64,000 nt of DNA, taken from contig NZ_LXRG01000210.1 of assembly GCF_001651035.1 (NCBI RefSeq), forward strand, positions 1 through 64,000. Direction: 5' to 3'. Under the pieces are notes generated by a model. It was not told the DNA's origin. It worked only from the letters and a program-made list of their open reading frames with translations, and made no database searches. Source of the stretch: Halomonas sp. ALS9. GTDB lineage: Bacteria; Pseudomonadota; Gammaproteobacteria; Pseudomonadales; Halomonadaceae. The translations under genes were made by a program, and so were the position numbers. Shown here piece after piece: positions 16,621-25,999 of this stretch (within the stretch, counting starts at the first letter, position 1; each line of letters starts with the position of its first letter).

Positions 16621-17514
16621 TTAAACGAATGTAGTCACAATATCGTCTATAAAATGACGCAGCTTCGGTGTCATGCGCTGATCGGCGGCGTAGAGCAAGT
16701 GCATGGGTCTTGAAGGCCCCTTATAGTCTGGCAAGATGCGCACCAGCCGCCCGGCGGATAACTCCTCAGCGAGTGCGGCTTCGTAGCCCAATGTAATGCC
16801 GAACCCCTCCAGTGCTGCGCGAAGCAGCCCCTTCCAGTCATTGATTTGTAGCCGCCCATTCACGGGCACATCATATGTGCAGCTGTCTCGACTGAAGCGC
16901 CACTTTCTGCCCAAAGTGCCGAACCCATAGGCGAAGCCCAGGCACTCATGCTCCACCAGATCCGCAGGTGTCTTAGGCTCACCGTGTTCAGCTAAATAGG
17001 TAGGCGAGGCACAGGCGATAAGCCGATATGGAGCAAGCGGACGTGCCACCAGTGTGGTGCTGTCGTCGATTGGCCCAAGGCGAATGACAGCTTCGTAGCC
17101 TTCCTCGATAGGGTCGACCAAGCGATCCGACAAGGTGAGATCGACCTCCACCTCTGGATACTCACGAAGGTAGCGGGTAACGAAAGGAACCAGCCTTTGA
17201 CTGCCAAACGTGACGGGCGCGTTGATTCTGAGACGGCCCCGTGGTTCGGCATGGGCTTGTTTCGTCACTGCATCGGCCGCCTCGACTTCTGCGAGGATCG
17301 TTTGGCAACGCTCATGATAGAGGTGCCCGATCTCGGTCAGGCTCTGTTTGCGTGTGGTGCGGTGCAATAGCCGCGACCCAAGCTGCTGCTCCAGTGCCAT
17401 GATGTGCTTGGAAACCATCTGCGTCGATAGGCCGAATGCTGCGGCGGCGGCCGTGAAGGAGCCAAGATCGGCAACCCGTATAAAAATAGCCATGCTCGTT
17501 AGTCGATCCAGCAT
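16621..17514 (-). CDS. LysR family transcriptional regulator
   Basis: A 297-residue LysR protein. The winged HTH covers residues 1-60 (SMAIFIRVADLGSFTAAAAA, STQMVSKHIMALEQQLG, LLHRTTRKQSLTEIG). The effector domain begins near RGRLRINAPVTFGSQRL. The ATG at 17514 has AAGAG at good spacing. It is divergent from a dinucleotide-binding oxidoreductase gene, the common arrangement when a LysR protein controls the neighbour. Confidence 0.9.
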   Translation of the reverse strand: MLDRLTSMAIFIRVADLGSFTAAAAAFGLSTQMVSKHIMALEQQLGSRLLHRTTRKQSLTEIGHLYHERCQTILAEVEAADAVTKQAHAEPRGRLRINAPVTFGSQRLVPFVTRYLREYPEVEVDLTLSDRLVDPIEEGYEAVIRLGPIDDSTTLVARPLAPYRLIACASPTYLAEHGEPKTPADLVEHECLGFAYGFGTLGRKWRFSRDSCTYDVPVNGRLQINDWKGLLRAALEGFGITLGYEAALAEELSAGRLVRILPDYKGPSRPMHLLYAADQRMTPKLRHFIDDIVTTFV

Positions 17515-17547
17515 TATCAACTCTTGTTAGATAATTAAGTAACTAAA

Positions 17548-17561
17548 GTGATATTTATCAC
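17548..17561. promoter_or_regulatory. Inverted repeat in LysR/oxidoreductase intergenic region
   Basis: GTGATA-TT-TATCAC is a 14-base dyad, 34 bases upstream of the LysR start. It is a plausible operator in the 100-base divergent promoter region. Confidence 0.4.
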
Positions 17562-17614
17562 GTATAGGTAGAGGAATAAAGTGCAGTTTATCTTAAAGCT
17601 GTCGGGAGAAAGAC

Positions 17615-18292
17615 ATGCAGATCGGCGTTATTGGTGCGGGTTTTATCGGACGAGCGTTCGCACGGCTGGCGATTGCGGCAGGCCATGAGGTCATGGTCAG
17701 TAACTCGCGGGGGCCGCAGACACTCAGCAGCATCCCGCCGAAAATTGGCGCACAAATTGGTACTGTGCAAGAGGCCATCGGTTTCGGTGACATTATCCTG
17801 ATCGCCATTCCCTTTCATCAATACGCCACTCTTCCGGTTGAGTTACTACGCGATAAGATCGTGTTGGACGCCAATAACTACTACCCGGATCGGGATGGAT
17901 CGATCCCAGAACTGGATAAGCGTATGGCGACAACGAGTGGACTGTTGGCGCGGCATTTGACAGGTTCCCATCTCGTGAAGGCATTCAATGCGATCCTGGC
18001 CACCGATCTGGAGCAAGGCGGGCAAACACTACCTTCGGGAACCCGGCGAGCCTTACCTATAGCGGGGGATGATGACGTGGCCAAGGAGATCGTTGCAAGC
18101 CTAGTGCGCCAGTTTGGCTTCGATATTGTTGATGCGGGGCCGCTTGTGGAAAGCTGGCGTTTTGAGCGCGCCAAACCTGCTTATTGTATACCGTACGATC
18201 GCGAGGGGTTGCGTCAGGCACTTGATGAGGCGCAGCGTGACATTGATATGCCGGAAGGATCTTGGCGTGTCAATAAAAGGCAAACAAAGTGA
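17615..18292 (+). CDS. NADP(H)/F420-type dinucleotide-binding oxidoreductase
   Basis: A 225-residue protein with an N-terminal Rossmann fold (GVIGAGFIGRAFARLAIAAG) and the phosphate-binding loop SNSRGP, which favours NADP. It resembles the NADP_oxidored_F420 family, including DILIAIPFHQYATLP and HLVKAFNAILATDLEQG. The substrate is unknown. GGGAG precedes the ATG. Divergent to a LysR regulator. Confidence 0.8.
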   Translation: MQIGVIGAGFIGRAFARLAIAAGHEVMVSNSRGPQTLSSIPPKIGAQIGTVQEAIGFGDIILIAIPFHQYATLPVELLRDKIVLDANNYYPDRDGSIPELDKRMATTSGLLARHLTGSHLVKAFNAILATDLEQGGQTLPSGTRRALPIAGDDDVAKEIVASLVRQFGFDIVDAGPLVESWRFERAKPAYCIPYDREGLRQALDEAQRDIDMPEGSWRVNKRQTK

Positions 18293-18385
18293 AAATTGGC
18301 TTTGTATTGAAATCCAAAGCAGAGAGATTGGTTACCGTGGCGCTAGTGCGCTTTTGGCGCGCAATGGCTTAGGTCAGATTGCCCT

Positions 18386-19288
18386 TCACCCCTGCAAATA
18401 CTTCCCTGGCAGCCGTTCGGCCAAAAACTCCATAAACAGCCGTGTGCGCTGGGAAAGTGTCGTTTGGCGGTAGTACACGGCGTTGACGGCTTGGGTTTGC
18501 GGTTCAATGTGGTCGGGCAATACGTCCACGAGAGCGCCATTCTGGCGGGGTGCAATGGTCATGAAGTCGGCCAAGCAAACAATCCCTTCTCCCGCAATGG
18601 CGAGTTCTATCAGCGTGCTGCCGCTAGAAGCAGCCAATGCCGGGGTGATGTGAAAAGGTTTACCATCGGCGTTGTACAGCGGCCAGCGGTTGAGATGGTC
18701 GAGCTGACTGAAACCCAGCAGACTGTGCTGTTGAAGGTCATTGATGCTTTGAGGTGAGCCGTGGCGTTCAAGGTAGGCGGGGCTGGCAAGAAGGCGCAGC
18801 GGGCTATGGCCGAGTAAGCGCGCGTGCAGGGATGAGTCTTCCAGATTGCCGATGCGAATGGCCAGATCAACCCGCTGTTCGAGCAGGTCGACAAAGCGAT
18901 CATGGGTATCCAGCTCCAGCGTAATACCAGGGTAGCGAGCGCGGAACTCGCCAATCACCGGCACAATCACGAACTGCATAAAACTGGGAGCGGCGTTAAC
19001 TCGCAGCCTGCCTTGGGACTGATTGTGGCGATCCAGCATTGCCTCTTCGGCTTCTTCAACAGCAGCCAGAATATGGCGGCAGTGGTGTAGAAACGTTTCT
19101 CCCTCTTCGGTCAGTTCCAAGCGGCGCGTTGTGCGACGTAATAGCGTGGCGCCAAGTTTTTGCTCCAGACGGTTAAGCGTACGGCTAACCCCGGAAACGG
19201 TCATGCCAAGTCGCTCAGCAGCGCCGGTGATAGAGCCGCTATCCACGACCGTCACAAATGCTTGTTGTTCTTCAAGGGTGCTTTTCAT
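18386..19288 (-). CDS. LysR family transcriptional regulator (mdaB-linked)
   Basis: A 300-residue LysR protein: HTH in residues 1-60 (LEEQQAFVTVVDSGSITGAA, VSGVSRTLNRLEQKLGATLL, RRTTRRLELTEEG) and a substrate-binding domain from RGRLRVNAAPSFMQ. The start MKSTLEE (19288) is the family start; the open frame extends 48 bases further without support. It is divergent from the MdaB-like quinone reductase, a pairing seen often in gammaproteobacteria, so it probably regulates mdaB. Confidence 0.9.
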   Translation of the reverse strand: MKSTLEEQQAFVTVVDSGSITGAAERLGMTVSGVSRTLNRLEQKLGATLLRRTTRRLELTEEGETFLHHCRHILAAVEEAEEAMLDRHNQSQGRLRVNAAPSFMQFVIVPVIGEFRARYPGITLELDTHDRFVDLLEQRVDLAIRIGNLEDSSLHARLLGHSPLRLLASPAYLERHGSPQSINDLQQHSLLGFSQLDHLNRWPLYNADGKPFHITPALAASSGSTLIELAIAGEGIVCLADFMTIAPRQNGALVDVLPDHIEPQTQAVNAVYYRQTTLSQRTRLFMEFLAERLPGKYLQG

Positions 19289-19471
19289 AAATTGCTTTTC
19301 ATAGCGCTGCCGTTTGCCTTGGTGAGTGTTTAACATTGTTGATTTAAAATCAAAAGAGTCTTGCTGGTACGTCGCTTCTTTTTCCGCGCTGTTACTCCCA
19401 CAATACGCGCCATTAACGTCAAATCTATTCGGCTAGCTTTGATGATGAACCTCTTTGGGAGAAAGCGTTAG

Positions 19472-20050
19472 ATGAAGATTCTACTGATTAACGGTGGCAA
19501 GGCGTTTGCCCACTCTGGCGGTGAGCTCAACAATACCCTGCACGGCGTGGCAGTGAGTACGTTGCAGGAAATGGGCTATGAGGTGCGCGAGACGGTGGTT
19601 GATCAAGGCTACAATCTTGAGACCGAAGTGCAGAACTACCTATGGGCGGACACCATTGTGTATCAGATGCCGGGTTGGTGGATGGGAACGCCCTGGATCG
19701 TTAAGCGCTACATCGATGAGGTGTTCACAGAAGGCCACGGTTCACTCTACGCCAGCGATGGCCGCTCGCGGCAAGACCCCACTAAACAGTATGGCAGTGG
19801 CGGCTTGCTGCAAGGGCGCCGCTACATGCTGTCGCTGACCTGGAATGCCCCTTTGGAAGCCTTCGACGAGCCGGACAATTTCTTTGAAGGGCGTGGTGTG
19901 GATGGGGTTTATTTCCCATTCCACAAATCGCAGGAGTTTATCGGCCTAGAGGCATTGCCGACCTTTATCGCCAACGATGTGATGAAGATGCCGGATGTCG
20001 ATCGCGACAAAGCGGCTTATCGTGCCCATCTTCGCAAAGTGCTTGGCTAA
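19472..20050 (+). CDS. mdaB: NAD(P)H quinone oxidoreductase MdaB
   Basis: A 192-residue flavodoxin-fold FAD enzyme that reduces quinones by two electrons, limiting semiquinone stress. The family features are MKILLINGGKAFAHSGGELN at the start, QMPGWWMGTPWIVKRYIDEV around residue 70, and TWNAPLEAFDEPDNFFEG around residue 130. Length matches E. coli MdaB. GGGAG precedes the ATG. Divergent to a LysR gene and followed by a clear terminator. Confidence 0.92.
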   Translation: MKILLINGGKAFAHSGGELNNTLHGVAVSTLQEMGYEVRETVVDQGYNLETEVQNYLWADTIVYQMPGWWMGTPWIVKRYIDEVFTEGHGSLYASDGRSRQDPTKQYGSGGLLQGRRYMLSLTWNAPLEAFDEPDNFFEGRGVDGVYFPFHKSQEFIGLEALPTFIANDVMKMPDVDRDKAAYRAHLRKVLG

Positions 20051-20080
20051 AGTACTTGGCTTAACGTAGTTGATTCGGAC

Positions 20081-20109
20081 AAGCCCACCTCGCGAAGTGG
20101 GCTTTGTTT
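20081..20109 (+). terminator. Terminator after mdaB
   Basis: Eight-base arms AAGCCCAC (20081-20088) and GTGGGCTT (20097-20104) around CTCGCGAA are followed by TGTTT. It lies in the convergent gap between mdaB and the subtilase and could serve both strands. Confidence 0.75.
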
Positions 20110-20125
20110 GGCTGATTTATCTGAC

Positions 20126-21919
20126 CTAGCGATCCCGATCCAGACTTTGCACCGTTAGATCCAGCGCCTTGTACATATCCAGCCGGGCGGAAAGGCCTAT
20201 ATCCGGGTGGTTCAGCTCGTTAGCCCGTTCCGATGGCAGTATCGGTGCGGTTAGGTCATCCGCGTCTGTCGGCTCGAAATCGTACTCTTCCCCGATCGTC
20301 ATGGCGCTGCGGCGAAGTAGCATGCGTAATTGTGCCGGGGTAAGCTCGGGGTCAATCGACATCATTGCCGCCAATAGGCCGGCGACTAGAGGCGTCGCGT
20401 AGGAGGTTCCGCAGTGGGCTTCGCCTTGCTCACCTTCTACCAGTGAAGAGCCCCGTACACAGGCCGCTGCGGTTATATCCACCCGCATATCGATATTGGA
20501 TGCATTACGTTTGACCACATAGCGGGGATCGTCAACCTGCACATCTTCATCGCTGCGTTGATGCCCACCCACCACAAACAGTTGGTCGGTAATAAACGAG
20601 GAGGGCAGGCGATAATCGTCACTTCCCGAAAATGACGAAGCATTGCCTGCTGAGTTCACGACCACTACGTCGGGGTGTTCGCGGCGCAGCCATAAGAAGA
20701 ACTCTTCGAGCAGCTCTTCGTAACCACTCATGGCGATGCCGGAACGCACCAGCGAATCGACTTCCTTCCCGTTTATGTCGATGGCCCCTACTCGGTGGAT
20801 GCCCCAACTCCAGTTGAGCACGCGTACGCCGTCCTCTACCAGATTGACTGAAGCCGCAACATTCGCCGTTATGCCTGCATCTGAGTTGCGATCCACAATC
20901 ACATCAAAGCCAGGGCCCACGTCGTCCAACCCGCGTAAAAAACCACTATTGCCGCCTTCATTCCAGGCCGCGGCAAATACACCAGCGACCGTAGTGCCAT
21001 GCCCGTCGGGCTTAGCCGCATCGCGGGCGTAAACGCAGGTTCTAGACGAATCAGTGCGGCAGTCGCCCAGGTAATCGGCGAAGTCCGGCGCGTCAAAGTC
21101 TACCTCACGCTCGATGACGCCAATACGTATGGGCTGCGTCTCGATACCCCCGCCGTGGCCCTGACGTGATAGGCGTCGCTGGTAATAGTTCACGGCATCC
21201 AGAAAGCGGTTCGACGCCCACTCCTGATTATCCGCAGCGGGCGGCTTTTCCATCTCGCTCTCAATGCTTTCTTCTGCCCCCGACTCTTCGACCACTACCG
21301 CATCCACGCTCACTTCGCTGCCCAGCCGAAGTACCAGCGCGTCGCGCTGTTCCAGGTTATTGGCGGGCAAGCGCAGCTGATAGGTGTTGAGCGGTGGGAT
21401 CATACCGACGACTTCGGCGTCGTACTTCTCTGCCAAACGCTGGGCTTCCTCGGCGCCATCGTGGCTCTCTTCAATAATCAGGCTGACCAGATCTACGTAG
21501 GTGGTCAAGCCATCCATATTCTTCGCTACCTCTTGATCCGTGGCTGCGACTACGTGGCTGCCGTTCAGACTGAGCCAAACCGGGTTGCTGGACTGCTCAC
21601 GCTGCTCAAACCATAGTGGGCCGCTTTGCGCATCAGCGCTGCTGATGCTTACACGCACCCGATCATTGTCGTGGGTGATGTCATCTGGCTGAAGCGCTGT
21701 GCCGTTCAGCTTCAGCTGAAAATCGCCGTTCTCAAGCCCACTGACGCGCAGACAAAACGTTTGCCTATCCAGTTGCAGCAGGTTGCCACAGCGCTGCAGT
21801 TGTTCGACTCGCAACGGCTGTTCGGCTTGCGCAGACTGCTCAGCAACCGCGGCAGAACCGATCAACATTAGCGCCAACGCCGAAACCAGCCGACCAGTGC
21901 TCCAATAGTTTACTGCCAT
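20126..21919 (-). CDS. Exported subtilisin-like S8 protease with Glu in place of Asp
   Basis: A 597-residue protein with a signal peptide (GRLVSALALMLIGSAAVAEQ), an N-terminal pro-like region to about residue 230, then an S8 peptidase domain. The His motif is DGHGTTVAGV (His307), the oxyanion Asn is in VNSAGN (Asn426), and the nucleophile is in GTSYATP (Ser506). The first catalytic motif, normally VxVIDTGVD, reads IGVIEREVD, so the Asp position is Glu270. It acts outside the inner membrane. It may be an active variant, slow, or a non-catalytic relative. Start 21919 is chosen for the signal peptide and AGAGG. Confidence 0.85.
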   Translation of the reverse strand: MAVNYWSTGRLVSALALMLIGSAAVAEQSAQAEQPLRVEQLQRCGNLLQLDRQTFCLRVSGLENGDFQLKLNGTALQPDDITHDNDRVRVSISSADAQSGPLWFEQREQSSNPVWLSLNGSHVVAATDQEVAKNMDGLTTYVDLVSLIIEESHDGAEEAQRLAEKYDAEVVGMIPPLNTYQLRLPANNLEQRDALVLRLGSEVSVDAVVVEESGAEESIESEMEKPPAADNQEWASNRFLDAVNYYQRRLSRQGHGGGIETQPIRIGVIEREVDFDAPDFADYLGDCRTDSSRTCVYARDAAKPDGHGTTVAGVFAAAWNEGGNSGFLRGLDDVGPGFDVIVDRNSDAGITANVAASVNLVEDGVRVLNWSWGIHRVGAIDINGKEVDSLVRSGIAMSGYEELLEEFFLWLRREHPDVVVVNSAGNASSFSGSDDYRLPSSFITDQLFVVGGHQRSDEDVQVDDPRYVVKRNASNIDMRVDITAAACVRGSSLVEGEQGEAHCGTSYATPLVAGLLAAMMSIDPELTPAQLRMLLRRSAMTIGEEYDFEPTDADDLTAPILPSERANELNHPDIGLSARLDMYKALDLTVQSLDRDR

Positions 21920-22020
21920 GCCTCTTACTCCAAACGAGATTCGATTAACTGCACGCAGCATAAACGTATTAGCTGAACAGAACATGAATCCGTTCGGTAT
22001 GCGAGGGCCTCTATTGTGTT

Positions 22021-22638
22021 TTAACGGCTAAAACGATAACGCAGTTTCGGCAGGGAGCGGGCAACAGGCGGCAGGCGGGTAACCATAATCAGCGCAGCAA
22101 TCGCAGCGTACATCGCCCACTCTTGCATATCGGCGCGTACCACCCAGAAGAAGTGCAGCAGCACCAAACCCAAAATGGCGTAAGAAAATTTGTGCAATGG
22201 CTTCCAACGTTTGCCTAGGCGTTTCATCGACCATTTATTAGACGTTGCCCCCAGCACGGCAAGGCCGATCAGCGCGATCATGCCGACGATAATATACGGG
22301 CGTTTGACGATCTCGCTGCCCAGCAGCGCCCAGTTAAGCCCCAGAATAAACAGCGCATAACTGAGCATATGCAGAGTGGCGTAGGCGAGTGCCCAGAGAC
22401 CCAACTGGCGACGGATTAGCGCAAAGCCTTTCCAACGGGTGAGCTTGGTTAATGGCGTCAGGCTCAATGTAAGTAGCAATATCCACAGCGCGCCGATGCC
22501 AATATTCAGCAGTAGGTAGCGCCCCGGTTCGGGGCCCGCGGCATTATTCGCCACCTGCCAACTCCAGAACAGCAGCGGTGCTAGCGCCGCTAGAAATACC
22601 GCGCCGCGCCAGGCTAACCATTTGTGCTGCGGTGCCAT
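22021..22638 (-). CDS. msrQ: MsrQ, haem-binding membrane subunit of MsrPQ
   Basis: A 205-residue six-helix protein of the YedZ/ferric-reductase-like family. His residues lie in helices typical for haem b ligation (YATLHMLSYALF, HKFSYAILGLVLLHF). MsrQ passes electrons from the quinone pool or cytosolic flavin reductase to periplasmic MsrP. Its start overlaps the msrP stop by one base (TGATG), showing coupled translation. Length and SNKWSMKRLGKRWKPLHK match the family. Confidence 0.93.
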   Translation of the reverse strand: MAPQHKWLAWRGAVFLAALAPLLFWSWQVANNAAGPEPGRYLLLNIGIGALWILLLTLSLTPLTKLTRWKGFALIRRQLGLWALAYATLHMLSYALFILGLNWALLGSEIVKRPYIIVGMIALIGLAVLGATSNKWSMKRLGKRWKPLHKFSYAILGLVLLHFFWVVRADMQEWAMYAAIAALIMVTRLPPVARSLPKLRYRFSR

Positions 22639-23654
22639 CAGTAGTTCTTCCTCAAATCTAACCCCGCATACATCTCGGCGACTTCGTCGGCGTAGCCGTT
22701 AAACATCAGTGTATCGATGGTGTTGGGGTTGAACAGGCTGTTGGGCAGGCGGCGCTCGGTGGCCTGGCTCCAACGCGGGTGATCAACCTGGGGGTTAACG
22801 TTGGCATAAAAGCCATACTCGTCCGAGGCAATCTGCTGCCAGGAGTTAACCGGCTGCTCTTCGACCAGCGAGATACGCACAATCGATTTGATACTCTTGA
22901 AGCCGTATTTCCAGGGCACGACTAGACGTAAGGGAGCGCCGTTTTGGTTGGGCAGCTCACGGCCGTACATACCCATGGCCAGCAGCGTTAGCGGGTGCAT
23001 GGCTTCGTCTAAGCGCAGGCCTTCCACGTAGGGCCAATCAATGATCGAAAACGAGGAGCGCTGGCCGCGCATTTGCTCGGGGTCTACCAGGGTTTCAAAG
23101 CGCACGTACTTGGCTTTGCTGGTGGGGTCGGCGCGCTTGATGATTTCCGCCAGCGGAATACCCAGCCAAGGAATCACCATCGACCACGCTTCTACGCAGC
23201 GCAGGCGGTAAATGCGCTCTTCAAACTGCGAGGGCTTGGCAAAGTCCTCTAGGGCAAAACGCCCACCGTTGTTGACTTCGCCATCTACCACCACACTCCA
23301 TGGTTCGGTCTGCAGGCTGCCTGCATGGCGGGCAGGGTCGCCCTTGTCGGTGCCGAACTCGAAAAAGTTGTTGTAGCCACTGGCGTCATCAAAGGGGGCT
23401 ATTTTATCTTTGTCAGGGTCGCTTGGGGTGATAGCCCGCCACTGGGTGTCGCTGATTTTCTCCTTTAACCACGCGGGGGCATCGCCGTCAGGAACATCAG
23501 AGTAGTCGGCATCTGCTTGAGCGTGGCCGGACAGGGCGAGCCCCGCGCCTAGGCCTGCCATACCGCCCATAAAGCGCCGTCGAGAGAGGTAGATGGACTC
23601 AGGCGTTACATCGGACTCGTGCAAGTCACTGGGTTTGGCAATCTTGATAAGCAT
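22638..23654 (-). CDS. msrP: MsrP, periplasmic protein-methionine-sulfoxide reductase
   Basis: A 338-residue molybdopterin enzyme that reduces methionine sulfoxide in periplasmic proteins. The Tat signal SRRRFMGGMAGLGAGLALSG lies near residue 25. The Mo-ligand Cys is in YRLRCVEAWSM, and the pocket stretches include RFETLVDPEQM and LRLVVPWKYGFKSIKSIV. The start at 23654 follows GGAGG with six-base spacing; the frame extends 69 bases further without support. It is downstream of a two-component system in the same direction, separated by 108 bases with a hairpin (23744-23758) and a spaced dyad CTGTGA/TCACAG (23695-23725). Confidence 0.95.
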   Translation of the reverse strand: MLIKIAKPSDLHESDVTPESIYLSRRRFMGGMAGLGAGLALSGHAQADADYSDVPDGDAPAWLKEKISDTQWRAITPSDPDKDKIAPFDDASGYNNFFEFGTDKGDPARHAGSLQTEPWSVVVDGEVNNGGRFALEDFAKPSQFEERIYRLRCVEAWSMVIPWLGIPLAEIIKRADPTSKAKYVRFETLVDPEQMRGQRSSFSIIDWPYVEGLRLDEAMHPLTLLAMGMYGRELPNQNGAPLRLVVPWKYGFKSIKSIVRISLVEEQPVNSWQQIASDEYGFYANVNPQVDHPRWSQATERRLPNSLFNPNTIDTLMFNGYADEVAEMYAGLDLRKNY

Positions 23655-23762
23655 GTGATGCCTCCACTGTCGATGGATAAGGTGTGTGCTATTACTGTGA
23701 CCATTTTGTACAAGATTTATCACAGATAACTCTTAAAGTTGTTACGTTTTTTAAACGTCGAC

Positions 23763-25256
23763 TCAGCAGGCAGCATCGACAGGCAAGCGTATGCAGAAGG
23801 ATGCGCCTCCCGAGGCGAGGTTTTCCACGCTGATATCACCGCCCTGAAGGGTCATGATTCTGCGTGCAATCGCTAGCCCGAGCCCTGCATGGCCGGCGCC
23901 GCCAGGCGCTTCACCGCGGTAAAAAGGGTCGAAAATATGTGCTAGATCCTGCGCGGCAATACCTGGGCCGCTATCCTGCACGTAAACCTCGGGTTTACCC
24001 TCCGCCTGGCCGACAATGACGTCAATTCGTCCGCCTAGTGGGCTGTAGGCAATGGCGTTGCTGATCAGGTTATCCAGCACGCGCTCAGTCATGGCGAGGT
24101 CGGCGTAGGCGGTGGGCAATGCTGGGTCGCCGCTTAGGCTTAGCGTCAACTGACTGTCCTGCGCGGCTTGGCTATGCTTCTGTACGACGTCGTGAACCAG
24201 CTCGGCCAACGGGAAGGGTTCCGGCACCGGCTGTTTTTCCCTCGCCTCAAGGGCGGCAAGCTCAAAGAGTTCGTCCACCAGGCGGCTTAAACGGCGCCCT
24301 TCTTTGAGGGCGATATCGAGAAAGCGATCCTGCTCCTGGGGACTGAGGCGGTCATGTCTTAACTTCAGGCTTTCGATATAGCCCTGCATGGACGCCAGCG
24401 GTGTACGTAAGTCATGGGATACTTGGGCGACCAGGTGGCGGCGCTGGGCGTCTTTTTCCGTCAATTGCTCAATCTGATTGGCAATCCGTTGGGCCATGGT
24501 GTCAAAGGTGGCACCCAGGTAGTCGATTTCGTCGCGCACCACGGGACGCTTATCGCGCCATCTTTTGTTGTGCCAGGTGTTGTGTGGGCTCTGGCTCATA
24601 TCACTGTTCTCGAACTCCTCGACCAGTCGTGTCAGTGACCTTAGCCGACGGGTTAACAGGCGGAAAATGGTCAGCCCTGCGACCATCGCCACCGCCAGGC
24701 TAACCAGCAGCGCCCAGGCGCTCATTTCGAGCACTTTACTGCCACGGGCCAGGGTTTCTGCCGCATCGTACTCCTCGCCCCGCAATACCACATAAAGATA
24801 GCCTTCCGGGTTGTCCGCCGTGGGTACCGGGGTAACAGAAAAGACTTTCTGCCGATCATGGCTGCGGGGGTCGTCGCCAAGTAGCGGGTAAAGGCTCATG
24901 TCATCCATCAGCCTGCGTATGGGCGCCAGGGACACTTGGTTGCGTTTGATTTTCGCCGGATCCGCCGAATAGGAGAGGAGTGTGCCCTCCAGATCCAGCA
25001 GATAGATCTCGATGCTGGGGTTAATTGCCATGTAGAGGGCGAAGAGTTCTTCCAGGGCGCTACGGTCAAGCTCACCATCACGGACTAAATTCCGGTCGGA
25101 CACTAGGTTCTGGGCCAGATTCTGATGCAGTGCTTGGTTGACGGAGGCGCTGTATTCACGCAGCGAATAGAGGCTAATAAAGGTGTACAGCAGGCCGACG
25201 GCCAGCAACAGCAGAAATAGGCCGAGGGCTAGCCGGGTGTAGAGTGTTTTCAGCAT
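23763..25256 (-). CDS. Sensor histidine kinase, MsrPQ-linked
   Basis: A 497-residue membrane kinase: TM1 (residues 8-30), periplasmic sensor (about 31-175, with three Met in LYMAINPS and RRLMDDMSLY), TM2 (about 178-200), HAMP, HisKA with phospho-His in QVSHDLRTPLASMQGY, then HATPase_c with N box NLISNAIAYSP, DSGPGIA and AGLGLAIARR. It begins three bases after the response regulator stop, so the pair is cotranscribed. By position and order it resembles HprS, the hypochlorite-responsive kinase next to msrPQ in E. coli. Signal specificity here is inferred. Confidence 0.9.
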   Translation of the reverse strand: MLKTLYTRLALGLFLLLLAVGLLYTFISLYSLREYSASVNQALHQNLAQNLVSDRNLVRDGELDRSALEELFALYMAINPSIEIYLLDLEGTLLSYSADPAKIKRNQVSLAPIRRLMDDMSLYPLLGDDPRSHDRQKVFSVTPVPTADNPEGYLYVVLRGEEYDAAETLARGSKVLEMSAWALLVSLAVAMVAGLTIFRLLTRRLRSLTRLVEEFENSDMSQSPHNTWHNKRWRDKRPVVRDEIDYLGATFDTMAQRIANQIEQLTEKDAQRRHLVAQVSHDLRTPLASMQGYIESLKLRHDRLSPQEQDRFLDIALKEGRRLSRLVDELFELAALEAREKQPVPEPFPLAELVHDVVQKHSQAAQDSQLTLSLSGDPALPTAYADLAMTERVLDNLISNAIAYSPLGGRIDVIVGQAEGKPEVYVQDSGPGIAAQDLAHIFDPFYRGEAPGGAGHAGLGLAIARRIMTLQGGDISVENLASGGASFCIRLPVDAAC

Positions 25257-25259
25257 AGC

Positions 25260-25961
25260 TTAGTCGCGGAAGCGATAGCCCACCCCCCAAACGGTTTGAA
25301 TAAATGCCGGGTGAGCGGGATCCGTTTCGATTTTACCGCGCAGCCGGTTGATGTGGGTGTTGACGGTGTGCTCGTAGCCTTCGTGGCTGTAACCCCAAAC
25401 GGCGTCGAGTAGTTGAATACGGCTAAATACCCGCCCCGGATGGCTGGCAAAGTGCCAGAGCAGGTCAAACTCCCGCGCGGTGAGTTCGACGGTTTGTTCG
25501 TATATAAATACCCGCCGGCGGACAGGGTCAATACGCAGCCCTTCGGCGATTAACTCGTCACTGCTGGTTTCCGCGACGAGCTTGGAAGCCATGGCATCCA
25601 CGCGCCGGAACAGGGCTTTTATCCTTGCGGACAGCTCGGCCACGCTGAAGGGTTTGGTGAGGTAATCATCTGCCCCGATTTCCAGGCCTAGTACTCGATC
25701 CAGTTCAGTGCTTTTAGCCGTCAGCATCAGTACGGGAACGTAGCCTGGGCCAGCGCGGATTTCGCGGCATACGGAAAGCCCGTCTATGCCAGGCAACATT
25801 AGGTCAAGCACCACCAGGTCGATGCCGCCTTCACGAAACCGCTCAAGCCCGGTATCACCCCGCTCACAAAGAACGGGGGTCATGCCGAGTTCGGCCACGT
25901 GTATGCGGACGAGCTCGCCGATACCAGGGTTGTCCTCAATAATCAGTACGTTTCGTGTCAT
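25260..25961 (-). CDS. OmpR-family response regulator, MsrPQ-linked
   Basis: A 233-residue regulator. The receiver domain (1-120) has acidic pocket IIEDN, phospho-Asp in VVLDLMLPGIDG, LMLTAKS and the Lys in YLTKPFS. The winged-helix domain (about 135-233) carries ELTAREFDLLWHFASHPGRV and HINRLRGKIETD. It is cotranscribed with the kinase and lies 38 bases after the Met-rich gene. As an OmpR-type protein it should bind direct repeats with about 11-base period; such repeats are present at 26282-26340. Confidence 0.92.
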   Translation of the reverse strand: MTRNVLIIEDNPGIGELVRIHVAELGMTPVLCERGDTGLERFREGGIDLVVLDLMLPGIDGLSVCREIRAGPGYVPVLMLTAKSTELDRVLGLEIGADDYLTKPFSVAELSARIKALFRRVDAMASKLVAETSSDELIAEGLRIDPVRRRVFIYEQTVELTAREFDLLWHFASHPGRVFSRIQLLDAVWGYSHEGYEHTVNTHINRLRGKIETDPAHPAFIQTVWGVGYRFRD

Positions 25962-25999
25962 AGCTGCCTGGCTTTTAAACGCTCGCGCTTAGAGGAGTC

